A DNA stretch of 36,472 nucleotides from a virus, in IMG/VR virus record IMGVR_UViG_3300025115_000033, positions 1 to 36,472 of that record. One strand, given 5' to 3'. Below, one piece after another: positions 20,744-28,862 of the stretch (position 1 is the stretch's first letter; each line of letters opens with the position of its first letter). The position numbers were made by a program, and so were the translations under genes. A model generated the notes under the pieces. That model was not told where the DNA came from and did no database searches. It was given only the letters and a program-made list of their open reading frames with translations.

Positions 20744-22276
20744 ATGCCAATCCCCGGCGTCGGCATGGACAAAGCCTTCCAGCTTCAGGGCCTTGCGGCA
20801 GCCGAAGAGGAGGCTCGTCGTGAGCGTGCGGCTGAGATGCTCAATGTGTACCACGGCTTCCGCGAAGAGGTGCTGGAGCTTGTGGACGCGGAACTCCGTC
20901 GCGTCTCCGACGTGGATATCGAGAAGATTCCTCGCCTGCTGGTGAACATCACGAGGCGCGTGGCCTCGCAGATCGCGATGGTCTACAAGCGACCCGCCCG
21001 CCGCTACTTCACCGACGGCAAGGACGAGGCCAGCGAGCGGCTCAAGGAAATTCTCGTCAAGAGCGACATCGACAGCGCCAGTCGCTCGTGGGATGCGCTG
21101 GGCTTCCTGTTCAACACGGTTCTCGTGCGGCCCGTGGTGGATGGCTTCGTCGGCAAGATTCCCGTGGTGCGCTTCCTGACCTACAATCCCGCTCACACCG
21201 ACGTGAAGGGCCTCGACGCCGACTACCTCAAGCCGGAAGCGGTGCAGTACTACACGCAGATGGTCAGCGAGTTCGGCGCGAAGTCGTGGCATGTGACACG
21301 CTGGACGGCAACCACGGCGGAAGAGATCACGACTACTGGTGTCACAGGCCTCGATGGTAGTGACGACACGGCCAACAAGTACGGCATGCTTCCGTTCGCC
21401 GTGCTGCGCATGGAGGACATGGGCGAGTTCTGGGGTGCTGGTGCCGACGACCTCGTGGACGCCAATGTGCAGTTCATCGCCCAGCTTGCGTTGCTGCTGG
21501 AGAATGGGATGCAGCAGGGGTTCTCGATCCCGTTCGGCGTGAACACGGGCCTCGGTCGCAAAGTCACGGTGCAGTCGGAGACGAGCGGCGGTGTCACGAA
21601 CCAGCAGCCTTCTCGTGGGCTTGGCCCTCGCGTGGGCATCTTCGTGGAGGATGTGGCCGAGGGTGAAGTGCCGCCGAGCCTGTCCTTCGTGACACCCGAT
21701 CCTCTGCTCGATCCCATCAGCAAGATTCTCAACATGCTGGTGGGCTTCATCTCATGGCGCTACGGCCTCAGCAGCGAGCGCGTCGCCAGCGTGGTCAACG
21801 CGGCCGTCGACAACAAGAGCGGCGTGTCGAAGCAGATGGACAACGCCGACCTCGAGGAGATTCGTGAGCAGCGACTGGAGTCCTTCCGGCGCTTCGAGGC
21901 TGATCTGTGGACTGTGTTGCGCCGTGTGCTGGAAGTCGATGGCGGTGTCACATTCGAGGAGAGTCTCGTTTACCACGTCGACTTCTCCGAACTGGACGTG
22001 AAGCCCAGCACGGCAGACGTCGTGCAGTTGCAGCAACACCAGATCGCCAACCACATCCGCACGCCAGTCGACTTCATCATGGAACTCAATCCCGACCTCG
22101 ACGAGAAGGCTGCGATGGAGCAGTTCCGCAAGAACAAGGCGATCAACGATGAACTCCTACTCGCTCGAAGCGTCGAAGACGCACTGGGAGGCGGTGACAC
22201 GTCTCCACGAGAGGGTGAGGGCGGCGATGCTGGAAGCGGCGAAGACGATCAAGCCGGAGATGCTGGCAACGCCTGA
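20744..22276 (+). CDS. Portal protein
   Basis: The 510-residue product fits phage portals by size and place (terminase, portal, head genes). The N-terminal wing region starts with a long helical segment (AAEEEARRERAAEMLNVYHG). RVASQIAMVYKRPARRYFTD is typical of the family's early part. The centre has strand-rich segments (VVRFLTYNPAHTDV). The stem/clip part includes LLDPISKILNMLVGFISWRY. The tail is acidic and Gly-rich. I prefer ATG at 20744, as the GTG at 20711 lies in the dyad. Confidence 0.85.
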   Translation: MPIPGVGMDKAFQLQGLAAAEEEARRERAAEMLNVYHGFREEVLELVDAELRRVSDVDIEKIPRLLVNITRRVASQIAMVYKRPARRYFTDGKDEASERLKEILVKSDIDSASRSWDALGFLFNTVLVRPVVDGFVGKIPVVRFLTYNPAHTDVKGLDADYLKPEAVQYYTQMVSEFGAKSWHVTRWTATTAEEITTTGVTGLDGSDDTANKYGMLPFAVLRMEDMGEFWGAGADDLVDANVQFIAQLALLLENGMQQGFSIPFGVNTGLGRKVTVQSETSGGVTNQQPSRGLGPRVGIFVEDVAEGEVPPSLSFVTPDPLLDPISKILNMLVGFISWRYGLSSERVASVVNAAVDNKSGVSKQMDNADLEEIREQRLESFRRFEADLWTVLRRVLEVDGGVTFEESLVYHVDFSELDVKPSTADVVQLQQHQIANHIRTPVDFIMELNPDLDEKAAMEQFRKNKAINDELLLARSVEDALGGGDTSPREGEGGDAGSGEDDQAGDAGNA

Positions 22277-22454
22277 AGGCCGCGCACGCGCCTTCGCGCA
22301 GTTGGAGCGCGTGGCGGTTGATGTGACACGCCGGATGCTCATTGAAGCACGCGATGAAGGCAAACGCTACGGCAAGGAAGTGAGGCGAGAGTGGCGAAGC
22401 CGAAAGCAAGCTGGCCGCAACTCAAGCTCAAAGGCGTCCTCTCCAACGTCGTGA
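22149..22454 (+). CDS. Hypothetical protein overlapping the portal gene
   Basis: A 101-residue, mainly helical basic product (THWEAVTRLHERVRAAMLEA..., then AFAQLERVAVDVTRRMLIEA). It fills the gap between portal and the next gene. With ATG at 22149 it overlaps the portal by 128 bases; ATG at 22227 has a better GAGGG site and overlaps by 50. The next gene starts 64 bases before its stop. Overlaps on both sides make it less certain. Confidence 0.45.
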   Translation: MNSYSLEASKTHWEAVTRLHERVRAAMLEAAKTIKPEMLATPEGRARAFAQLERVAVDVTRRMLIEARDEGKRYGKEVRREWRSRKQAGRNSSSKASSPTS

Positions 22455-22915
22455 GCATGGTTGTCAAGCAGATGAAATCCTACGTCCGAAGCCGCCGCGC
22501 TATCGACGGAGGCACAGTTCATCCGCTTCGAGAGTCTACACTGCTGGCACGGAAGGCCCACGGCATCATCGGCAGCACGAGGCTTCGTGCCACAGGCGCT
22601 CTCCTCGACAAGGGGATCAAGAGCGAAGTGAAAGACATGAGCCTCCTGATCTATCTCAGCGACGAGACGCATCCCGGCCTTCCTGCAAATGGCAAGCGCA
22701 AGGCCGTGAAGAGTGGAGCGACTTTCGCTGAGGTCGGAGCCTACAACCAGAAGGACAACCCTGATGTCAACACGGGGGCTGACACGCACAACTGGTGGGG
22801 TGTCACAGATGAGACGAACAACATCTCGTACCACCTTATCCGTGAGGAAGTGTTGAAACAGCTATCGAATGGAGCAAGATTCAGCGGCGAGATCCCTGTG
22901 AAGCTGAAAGTGTGA
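22391..22915 (+). CDS. Virion morphogenesis / neck-like protein
   Basis: The 174-residue product has a pattern seen in gpG-like and HK97 gp10-like tail-completion or virion morphogenesis proteins. PLRESTLLARKAHGIIGSTR then LRATGALLDKGIKSEVKD resembles their L-x-x-x-T-x-x-x-K...TG-x-L-x-x-S motif. A later Gly/Asn-rich part (ADTHNWWGVTDETNN) follows. GTG at 22391 has GAGGCGA upstream. It probably joins head and tail, but family assignment is by pattern only. Confidence 0.5.
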   Translation: MAKPKASWPQLKLKGVLSNVVSMVVKQMKSYVRSRRAIDGGTVHPLRESTLLARKAHGIIGSTRLRATGALLDKGIKSEVKDMSLLIYLSDETHPGLPANGKRKAVKSGATFAEVGAYNQKDNPDVNTGADTHNWWGVTDETNNISYHLIREEVLKQLSNGARFSGEIPVKLKV

Positions 22916-22921
22916 CACGCT

Positions 22922-23380
22922 ATGTTGACCGCACCGCTCACCATCGCCTTGACAATTCGAGACGTTCGGCGCGTGTCACGCAACGCTGCCGAGTCCGTGT
23001 CTGGTGACGTTGCCATGATGGCAGGAAGCGGGATGACGCAGCGACAGATCACAGCATGGATGCGCGACAACGCAGAGGAGAGACTCGAAGCAGCAGCGTC
23101 CGCGATGACACGCGAGATCATGAGCGGCATCAACGCCATGACGTACTCGGCGAGCTTCGGAGAGGTGCAGCAGGAGTCGCCGTACTTCCGCTGGACATGG
23201 GAACCAACGGCGAAACATTGCGCTGACTGCACGGAGCGCAACAACAAGGTTGGCACAGCAGCGGAGATGGTGGCGAAGGGCATGCCCGCAACGGGAACCA
23301 CGAAGTGTCACCACAACTGCCGCTGCCGTCTCGTGCCAATCACCCGCGAAGAGTACGACGCGGGCACGAAGATTCTGTGA
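22922..23380 (+). CDS. Minor head protein, SPP1 gp7 / Mu F-like C-terminal domain
   Basis: The 152-residue product ends with the Cys pattern of the head-morphogenesis family. WEPTAKHCADCTERNNKVGT gives Cys100 and Cys103, and KCHHNCRCRLVPI gives Cys129, 133 and 135. The usual W-x-x-x-x-D-x-x-C-x-x-C form is changed slightly. Full-length family members are about 300 residues, so this is a short version with only the helical arm and the zinc end. Its place between portal and scaffold fits. Its stop lies in a GTGACAC motif (23377). Confidence 0.75.
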   Translation: MLTAPLTIALTIRDVRRVSRNAAESVSGDVAMMAGSGMTQRQITAWMRDNAEERLEAAASAMTREIMSGINAMTYSASFGEVQQESPYFRWTWEPTAKHCADCTERNNKVGTAAEMVAKGMPATGTTKCHHNCRCRLVPITREEYDAGTKIL

Positions 23381-23412
23381 CACATCGCAGCCGACTGGCG
23401 TTGAGTGTCGGG

Positions 23413-23458
23413 GCCGCAGGGCTGAAACCTGATGTCGCCGCAGGGCGGAAAACTGATG
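23413..23458 (+). repeat. Two tandem 22-base units with small hairpins before the scaffold gene
   Basis: Copies at 23413-23434 and 23437-23458 match at 20 of 22 bases. Each holds a GCC-GCAG-GGC mini-hairpin followed by GAAA and CTGATG. The second CTGATG directly precedes the GGAGG of the scaffold gene. Between copies, CTGATG, a four-pair stem and GAAA occur in the order of a hammerhead ribozyme core, but key features are missing. Confidence 0.6.
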
Positions 23459-23468
23459 GAGGCTCGAC

Positions 23469-24095
23469 GTGAAGGACTGGTGGAACAAGCGTCTCATGAC
23501 CGAAGCTGGCGACACCGATGGCGGTGGCGGTGGCGACAAGGGCGACAAGGGCGACAAGGGCGGCAGCGAGAACATGGTGCCGCAGAGTCGCCTCAACAAG
23601 ATCATCGAGAAGCACGGAGCCGAGAAGGCCGAGCTTACTGCGAAGGTCACCGACCTCACGAAACAGGTCGAGACGCTGATGGAGGCTGACGCTGCTCGTC
23701 GCGGTGACACGCAGGAACTCCTGACGAGGACGAAGGGCGAACTCCAGACAGCCAACGCCGAGTTGGAGCGGCTTCGCAAGGTCGAGGAGAGCGTGAACAA
23801 GGAGCGCTCGAAGCGGTGGAAAGCCCTCGCCGAGAAGCACAAGGACGACCCCAAGTTCAAGGGCGCGATGGACAAGGGAGTTTTCCGCGACGGCGAGGAG
23901 GTGGCCGACATCGAGTTCAATCTCGATACGTTCGAGCGACTGAGCGAGGCGGGACTCTTCGCCGACGATGGCGAGGAGGCTCCCAGCGGTAGCGCGGGCC
24001 GCAGCCGACCGGGAAGGCCGGACACGACCAACGGTGAGACATCCCGCGACAAGTTCGAGCGGCGACTGCGGAAGCAGTACGAGGGCAAAGCCTGA
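23469..24095 (+). CDS. Scaffolding protein (putative)
   Basis: The 208-residue product is charged and mostly helical. A Gly/Asp/Lys low-complexity N-terminus is followed by a long coiled coil (about residues 45-125, QSRLNKIIEKHGAEKAELTA and onward), an acidic region and a basic C-terminal helix (DKFERRLRKQYEGKA) that could touch the capsid protein. It lies directly before the major capsid gene, where scaffolds belong. GTG at 23469 has GGAGG upstream. Confidence 0.8.
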   Translation: MKDWWNKRLMTEAGDTDGGGGGDKGDKGDKGGSENMVPQSRLNKIIEKHGAEKAELTAKVTDLTKQVETLMEADAARRGDTQELLTRTKGELQTANAELERLRKVEESVNKERSKRWKALAEKHKDDPKFKGAMDKGVFRDGEEVADIEFNLDTFERLSEAGLFADDGEEAPSGSAGRSRPGRPDTTNGETSRDKFERRLRKQYEGKA

Positions 24096-24144
24096 GCGAA
24101 AGCTGCTGCCGCGCATGTGACACAACGCAGACAAGGAGAACCCC

Positions 24145-25041
24145 ATGCCCGAGTTCATTACCCTCGCCGAGATGGCGAAGCGCGAAGAGGTGGGCTTCAT
24201 CGCCGAGCAGCTCAACAAGCTGTCGCCGATCATGCAGTTCCTGCCCTTCGAGAGGTGCCCCGGCGGCGTGAAGAAGTACGCCGTGCGCGAGGCGCTGCCC
24301 ACCATCGGCTTCCGTGGCATCAACGACACCATCACTCCCAGCGTGAGCGTCGTCAATCCCTATCAGGAAGGGTGCGCGGTGCTGGAGAACAACCCATGGA
24401 TTGACCGCGCGGCCATCACCGGGAACCCCGCCGCCGCGATGGCGGACGAGTTGATGGCTTCCGCCGAGGTCATCAAGCAGACGTTCTGTGACGCCTTCTT
24501 CTACGGGGATCGCGGTGTCAACCCCAAGGCGTTCGACGGCCTGAACACGCGCATTCTCTCCAGCGGCGGGCAGTTCGTGTCGGCGGCGGGCAGCGGCAGT
24601 GACACCTACTCCGTGTGGATTCTCGCCCTCGGCCCGAACAAGGTGCAGGGCATCATCCCCAAGGACGAGGACTACCTCGACGCCCGCATGATTCCCGGCC
24701 TGCAGAAGCACGAGACGAAGAAGACGATGGGCTACCTCGGCCACGCCTTCTTCAAGGCGGGCATCGCCGTGGTGTCGCCGCGTGCGCTGTGCCAGTATGG
24801 CAACATCAAGAACGCGGGCAGCAGCAACATCTTCGACCTCGACCAGTTCGACGATGCGCTGTCCCGCGTGGACAACCCGACGATGGTGGTCATGCCGCGC
24901 ACGGGCTTCCTGCAGTTCCAGAAGAAGGCCCGCGCCGCCGTGAGCCTGCGCCGCGACGAACTGGGCCGCTGGTTCTCCGACTACGGAGGCCTGCCCATCT
25001 ACATCGACGAGAACCTGCTGACCACCGAGACCAACAAGTAG
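24145..25041 (+). CDS. Major capsid protein
   Basis: The 298-residue product follows the scaffold and has a strong AAGGAG start, as expected for the most abundant virion protein. The N-terminal helix (FITLAEMAKREEVGFIAEQL) precedes FLPFERCPGGVKKYAVREAL, which resembles the start of HK97-fold proteins in podo- and siphovirus relatives. The ending has a strand pattern (GGLPIYIDENLLTTETNK). DNA here is unusually G+C-rich with strong codon bias, consistent with high expression. No decoration domain is fused. Confidence 0.85.
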   Translation: MPEFITLAEMAKREEVGFIAEQLNKLSPIMQFLPFERCPGGVKKYAVREALPTIGFRGINDTITPSVSVVNPYQEGCAVLENNPWIDRAAITGNPAAAMADELMASAEVIKQTFCDAFFYGDRGVNPKAFDGLNTRILSSGGQFVSAAGSGSDTYSVWILALGPNKVQGIIPKDEDYLDARMIPGLQKHETKKTMGYLGHAFFKAGIAVVSPRALCQYGNIKNAGSSNIFDLDQFDDALSRVDNPTMVVMPRTGFLQFQKKARAAVSLRRDELGRWFSDYGGLPIYIDENLLTTETNK

Positions 25042-25123
25042 CTCGGTGACACCTTCGTCGGTGTGACACGTCGACCCTGTGCAGGGGCTGTGACACACGA
25101 CAACGAAAAAAAGGAGAGGCATC
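25042..25123. promoter_or_regulatory. Intergenic stretch with three GTGACAC copies and a small hairpin
   Basis: GTGACAC occurs at 25046, 25063 and 25090, the densest cluster in the window. CCCT-GTGC-AGGG forms a short hairpin at about 25076-25087. AAAAAAAGGAGAGG is a strong ribosome-binding site for the next gene. No promoter is clear. The hairpin may be a processing or attenuation site between capsid and decoration genes. Confidence 0.5.
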
Positions 25124-25549
25124 ATGCTCAGCAAGATCGGCACCGACATTCGGGCGCGATATGCTCCGCCCGTCGACGCTGCCAGCGTGTCCCTCGACGC
25201 CGTGGCCCTCGCCGGAGCCGCCCTCAACGGCAGCTTCATCGATCTCGGCAGCGCGGCTCCCGGTGCGCCGACGAAGCTCTACGCCTACTTCAACCCCGCC
25301 GGGGTCTTCGCTGGTGGCACCAGCGTGGTGTTCAGCGTGGAGATGGACGCGGATGGCGTGGCGGGCAGCGGCTTGACTGTCAGAAGCACCGAGGCCGTCA
25401 CCCTCGCCAAGCTCAACTCCGGCGATGGCCACACGCGCATCGAGATCCCCAGCGGCAAGGGCCTGCGGTACCTCCGACTCGTCGCGACGCCCTCCGGCAC
25501 TTTCACGGGCGGTCTGGGCAAGATCACGGCGTGGATCGGCAGCGAGTAA
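25124..25549 (+). CDS. Capsid decoration-like protein (Bbp16-type, putative)
   Basis: The 141-residue product is beta-rich (LNGSFIDLGSAAPGAPTKLY..., then TSVVFSVEMDADGVAGSGLT, then KGLRYLRLVATPSGTFTGGL). This pattern, just after the capsid gene, resembles Bbp16-like or head-fibre/decoration proteins. The start site is among the strongest in the window. No family signature is certain. Confidence 0.6.
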   Translation: MLSKIGTDIRARYAPPVDAASVSLDAVALAGAALNGSFIDLGSAAPGAPTKLYAYFNPAGVFAGGTSVVFSVEMDADGVAGSGLTVRSTEAVTLAKLNSGDGHTRIEIPSGKGLRYLRLVATPSGTFTGGLGKITAWIGSE

Positions 25550-25569
25550 TCGCCCCCCGGTTCTGGCAG

Positions 25570-25620
25570 ACGGCGGCGGGCACTCCCTCCGCTGCACGGT
25601 AGGCAGCAGCCCGTCGCCGT
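25570..25620 (+). other. Long GC-rich stem-loop in an intergenic gap
   Basis: ACGGCGGCGGGC (25570-25581) pairs with GCCCGTCGCCGT (25609-25620) with one mismatch in twelve. Inside, GCTGC and GCAGC form a second stem. It lies between the decoration gene and the next small gene and has no T-run. It may separate highly and weakly expressed transcripts. Confidence 0.5.
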
Positions 25621-25668
25621 CACGCCGGAACCTGTGACACATCAAACCAAGACAGCGGAGAATGACCG

Positions 25669-25905
25669 ATGGCACAGGAAGTGAAGCGCATCAACCCGAA
25701 GACGAAGCAGCGTGAGACACGCATCATCGGCGACTGTTATCTGCCCGCCTACCTGAAGGAAGGCTGGGAGTTGGTCGGCGTGCAGACCAGCGTGGCCCCG
25801 TCGCTGAAACAGCAGGAAGAGCCGAACCCCAGCCTCGGAGATCCTTCCATCGTGAAGGATGCCGTGGACAAGGCGAACGGCGGCGAGGGTGGCGAGGGCG
25901 AGTAG
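25669..25905 (+). CDS. Small hypothetical virion-region protein
   Basis: A 78-residue product with a basic N-terminal half (VKRINPKTKQRETRIIGDCY) and an acidic Gly-rich tail. It could be a head-tail connector accessory by place. CGGAGAATGACC before the ATG is a fair ribosome-binding site. No family is recognised. Confidence 0.55.
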   Translation: MAQEVKRINPKTKQRETRIIGDCYLPAYLKEGWELVGVQTSVAPSLKQQEEPNPSLGDPSIVKDAVDKANGGEGGEGE

Positions 25906-25931
25906 TGCTGCTGAAGGTGAGGGCGTGAGAC

Positions 25932-26339
25932 ATGGCACTCGTGAACAACGTGACATCCTCAATGCTCAGCGCTTTGTGGCCTTCGTGGGCGCGCTATGGC
26001 TACGCAACCTCAGACCTCACGACCTACTCTGCTGCTGCGTTCGCCTACGTTCAAAACCTGTTGCGAGAGCAGGGAGTTGATCCCGACACGGTTGTCGAGG
26101 ACGACTCCTCGCACTTCAATCGTGTCATCGGATTCAAGGCGTTGGAGCTTCTGCATCAGGACTTGCAGACTGGTGCTGGTGGTTCGGCTGACGAGCGCTT
26201 CGCTGAAGTGCAGGCCGACTACGAGGAGCGCTTCAACGAGGCATGGCCGAACATCAGCTATCGACTGATGGAAGATGGCAACGAGGATAACGCAACGACC
26301 GTGGACGCTGGGCCTCTGACACGACTCGGAAGGGCGTGA
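25932..26339 (+). CDS. Head-tail connector-like protein
   Basis: A 135-residue helical product (ALWPSWARYGYATSDLTTYS, then FAYVQNLLREQGVDPDTVV, then NRVIGFKALELLHQDLQTGA). A four-to-five-helix layout at this place fits Gp6/gp15-type connectors that extend the portal ring. No definitive motif is seen. Confidence 0.55.
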   Translation: MALVNNVTSSMLSALWPSWARYGYATSDLTTYSAAAFAYVQNLLREQGVDPDTVVEDDSSHFNRVIGFKALELLHQDLQTGAGGSADERFAEVQADYEERFNEAWPNISYRLMEDGNEDNATTVDAGPLTRLGRA

Positions 26340-26342
26340 GAC

Positions 26343-26810
26343 ATGCCTGTGACACCGAACCAAGTCAATCACGCGACCTATCTCAGCGACATCATCGGAG
26401 AGGTGATCACTGGCGTGGTAGCCGCGAACGGACTTCAGTTCGTTGTCGTCGCGCTTGTTGGCGACGCACAACCTACGGCGCAGCAGCAGGCAAACCACTT
26501 CTGGTTGGAGGCCCTTCCGCTGATGCCGCAAACCGATGACAGCAGCTCTCCGACGTGGCTTCAGCCCTTTGATGTTTGGGTGAGCCAGAAGGTCTCTCGG
26601 AAGAGCAGTTCACGGCTGGCTGCTGTCGACATCGTGACACAGGTGATGCTGCTGCTCACGGTGCCACACAAGTGCCCGTCCAACGCCTATCACAGGGGTC
26701 GCTGCGACTTCATCGAGTCCGATGTCGAGGTCGACGACAGCGATGTGCTGTGCGTGAGGCTTCGCATGGCGTACTGGTGTCGCGGCGTGTGGCCGAAGCC
26801 CGCGAAGTAG
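26343..26810 (+). CDS. Tail terminator/completion-like protein (putative)
   Basis: A 155-residue product with alternating strand and helix (DIIGEVITGVVAANGLQFVV; AVDIVTQVMLLLTVPHKCPS; VLCVRLRMAYWCRGVW). Place between connector and tube protein fits a tail-terminator or head-closure role. A GTGACAC copy falls on codons 3-5. Confidence 0.5.
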   Translation: MPVTPNQVNHATYLSDIIGEVITGVVAANGLQFVVVALVGDAQPTAQQQANHFWLEALPLMPQTDDSSSPTWLQPFDVWVSQKVSRKSSSRLAAVDIVTQVMLLLTVPHKCPSNAYHRGRCDFIESDVEVDDSDVLCVRLRMAYWCRGVWPKPAK

Positions 26811-26823
26811 AAGGGAGACGACG

Positions 26824-26988
26824 ATGCCGAGAACCGCTTTCCGAGCCGCCAACGGCGAACTCGTGAACGCGCTGCCCGTCGAAGATGACGGGCCGCAGGA
26901 TCAGCAGCAGCCGCCCGCTGCGGAAGGTGGCGGTGACACGCCCGAGCCGGATGACGGCGACGGCGAAGATGAAGGAGGCCAGCAGTGA
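26824..26988 (+). CDS. Small acidic protein
   Basis: A 54-residue product with an ordinary N-terminus (MPRTAFRAANGELVNALPVE) and an acidic, Gln/Pro/Gly-rich tail (PDDGDGEDEGGQQ). GGGAGACGACG lies before the ATG, and the stop overlaps the GTG of the tail tube gene. It is too short to assign to a family. The charge suggests a disordered accessory or chaperone-like role. Confidence 0.6.
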   Translation: MPRTAFRAANGELVNALPVEDDGPQDQQQPPAAEGGGDTPEPDDGDGEDEGGQQ

Positions 26989-28004
26989 GCCTGCACATTC
27001 CCAATCGGGTGTTCGTAGTCGCCCAGCGCGAGGTGACCTACGGCGTGGACAGCGCGCCAGCCGGTGGCGGCCTCATCGAGGTCTACGACCTGAAGAGCAG
27101 CCCGTCGCTGGAGACGATCTCGCGAACGACCAACAAGGCGAACATGAGCGCCGAGAAGTCTCTGGTGGGCAAGCGCAGCGGACAGGTGACGTTCAAGACG
27201 CCGCTGTGGGGGCCGAGTGGTGCCGTCGCCACGGTTGGGAGCATCCCGCGCTGGACGCGCTTCATCAAGGCGTGCAGCATGGTCGAGACGTTCGTGGCCA
27301 ACGCCAGCGACACTCTGGCCTGCAGCAGCCTCACGCCGCCGCAGACGAACGGGCCGGACTCGATGTCGATCTGGATTCTCGACAGCCCGCAGTCCACCAA
27401 CATCGGCACGGTGTCGAAATTGCAGGGCTGCGTTGGCTCGGCGAAGATCGTTCTCACCAACGGTCAGTTCCCCTACATCGAGTTCACGTTTCAAGGCAGG
27501 TGGAACACGCCCACGGCCTACGCTGGCCAGGTCTACACCGGCAGCGAGGAGACGACGCAGGAGCAGGCGTGGCTGGGCACGACGCTGACTCTCATCAAGG
27601 ACGTCGGCGGCACCAACACCGACGTGTCGAGCAGCATGGGGCCGGTGCAGTCGGTCGAGATCGACCTCGGCCTCAGCGTGCAGATGCGCGAGGACTGCCA
27701 GCAGGCCAGTGGCGTCCTGGGCTTCCTCATCACCGCCCGTGCCGCCAAGATCACGTTCACGCCCGAACGGCTGACGCCCAGCGCGGCGATCAACTGGTGG
27801 TCGCTGATGACAGCGGGCACGCCGCTGTCGCTGAAGGCGCTGTTTGGTGCGGGCGCGACGTGGCAGCACTATGTGAAGGCCAACACCTTCGTCATCACCG
27901 GCATCAGCGGCGAGGAGCGCAACGGCGTCTCGGTGGACAAGATCGAGGGAAGCCTCTACGGCAACGACAACGAGATGACGATTTTCCTGGACTGCGCGGC
28001 GTAG
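26985..28004 (+). CDS. Major tail (tube) protein
   Basis: The 339-residue product is beta-rich with regular turns (SGQVTFKTPLWGPSGAVATV; CVGSAKIVLTNGQFPYIEFT; NTFVITGISGEERNGVSVDK). Size, strong codon bias and place before the assembly chaperone and tape measure fit the tail tube subunit. Part of it (about 105-170) may be an added surface domain. GTG at 26985 overlaps the acidic protein's stop (GTGA). Confidence 0.75.
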   Translation: MSLHIPNRVFVVAQREVTYGVDSAPAGGGLIEVYDLKSSPSLETISRTTNKANMSAEKSLVGKRSGQVTFKTPLWGPSGAVATVGSIPRWTRFIKACSMVETFVANASDTLACSSLTPPQTNGPDSMSIWILDSPQSTNIGTVSKLQGCVGSAKIVLTNGQFPYIEFTFQGRWNTPTAYAGQVYTGSEETTQEQAWLGTTLTLIKDVGGTNTDVSSSMGPVQSVEIDLGLSVQMREDCQQASGVLGFLITARAAKITFTPERLTPSAAINWWSLMTAGTPLSLKALFGAGATWQHYVKANTFVITGISGEERNGVSVDKIEGSLYGNDNEMTIFLDCAA

Positions 28005-28038
28005 CCAGCGCCAGCGCCAAACCGACAGCGGAGGATGG

Positions 28039-28560
28039 ATGAAGCTCGCAGCGTTGAAAACCCAAGTGGTGGAAGTGGAGGGCGCGGCGTTCACCGTCAG
28101 CGCCCTGCCTTCCTTCGTGAACATGGCGATCAGCCAGGCCGCGCTGGACATGGACACCCGCAGCCCCGACTTCGGCAGTCAGTATCGCCCCGGCGGGCTG
28201 GCGGGCCTCTACACCGACGCCACGGCGTTCGGCCTCGTCGCGTGGGAAGGTGTCGAGGACGAACAGGGCCAGCCCGTGCTGCTCGAACGTCGTGCCGTCA
28301 CCATCGGCACCTCGAAGGTCGAGCGCGTGGTTCCCGACCTGCTCCGGCGGCTCCCCGTGGAGGTCATCCGACAGCTGGGTGAGACGGTGCTGGCGCTCAG
28401 CAGCCTCGACTTCGCCACGGCGGTAAAATCTACTGCGTCCTCCACGCAGGGAGCCTCCAGCGATGGAGAGGAGGACGCTCCGAGCGTCTCACCTGCGCCG
28501 GCTGCACCGAGCATCGAGAGCGGGGATGCGGGTTCCACGGATACCACGCAGACCCCTTGA
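28039..28560 (+). CDS. Tail-assembly chaperone, short (G-like) form
   Basis: The 173-residue product has a structured N-terminal domain (VVEVEGAAFTVSALPSFVNM..., then PDLLRRLPVEVIRQLGETVL) and a low-complexity Ser/Thr/Pro tail. This gene pair before the tape measure fits lambda G/GT, where a -1 slip makes a longer fused protein. The -1 frame is open from 28383 and continues to 28862. The A-run AAAA at 28425-28428 (codons GTA AAA) is the likeliest slip site. ATG at 28039 has GGAGG upstream. Confidence 0.65.
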   Translation: MKLAALKTQVVEVEGAAFTVSALPSFVNMAISQAALDMDTRSPDFGSQYRPGGLAGLYTDATAFGLVAWEGVEDEQGQPVLLERRAVTIGTSKVERVVPDLLRRLPVEVIRQLGETVLALSSLDFATAVKSTASSTQGASSDGEEDAPSVSPAPAAPSIESGDAGSTDTTQTP

Positions 28561-28862
28561 ATCGACGCCACATGGCGTGGCCGTGGCCCGACTGGTTCAA
28601 GCGGTCACACGGACAGCCGATTGGCGAACTGCCCGACAACCGCAGTGAGTGGCAGACGCAATGCCCGCTGAGTCTGATTGACGACCGCAGCGTGGCGTTG
28701 GTGAAGGCGGTGCAGGCAATCGACGGCGGGCAGCTTACAATCGGCTGGAGCGAGGCCGATCTGGTGCCCGAGATCGTGTGGCAGGCCGCAGACTACGTTC
28801 ACGCGCTGCAACGGCAGCAGCAAGAGGAGGAGGCGCGAGAGCATGGCCCTGACCCTCGGTGA
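28425..28862 (+). CDS. -1 frame part of the tail-assembly chaperone (T-like)
   Basis: After a -1 slip at AAAA the frame reads KIYCVLHAGSLQRWRGG and continues through LTCAGC...GCGFHGYH (a CxxC/CxxH zinc-like pattern). The conventional part starts at ATG 28572 (MAWPWPDWFKRSHGQPIGEL) and ends in a Gln/Glu-rich helix. If no frameshift occurs, 28572-28862 would be a separate 96-residue gene, though I see no strong ribosome-binding site for it. The stop lies 19 bases inside the tape measure gene. Confidence 0.55.
   Translation, partial: KIYCVLHAGSLQRWRGGRSERLTCAGCTEHRERGCGFHGYHADPLNRRHMAWPWPDWFKRSHGQPIGELPDNRSEWQTQCPLSLIDDRSVALVKAVQAIDGGQLTIGWSEADLVPEIVWQAADYVHALQRQQQEEEAREHGPDPR

Noticed and set aside
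23429-23451. Full hammerhead ribozyme
   Set aside because: The core order is present, but the conserved A after CTGATG is a T, and I could not find stem I, stem III or a suitable GTC cleavage site. Kept only as a finding about the repeat.
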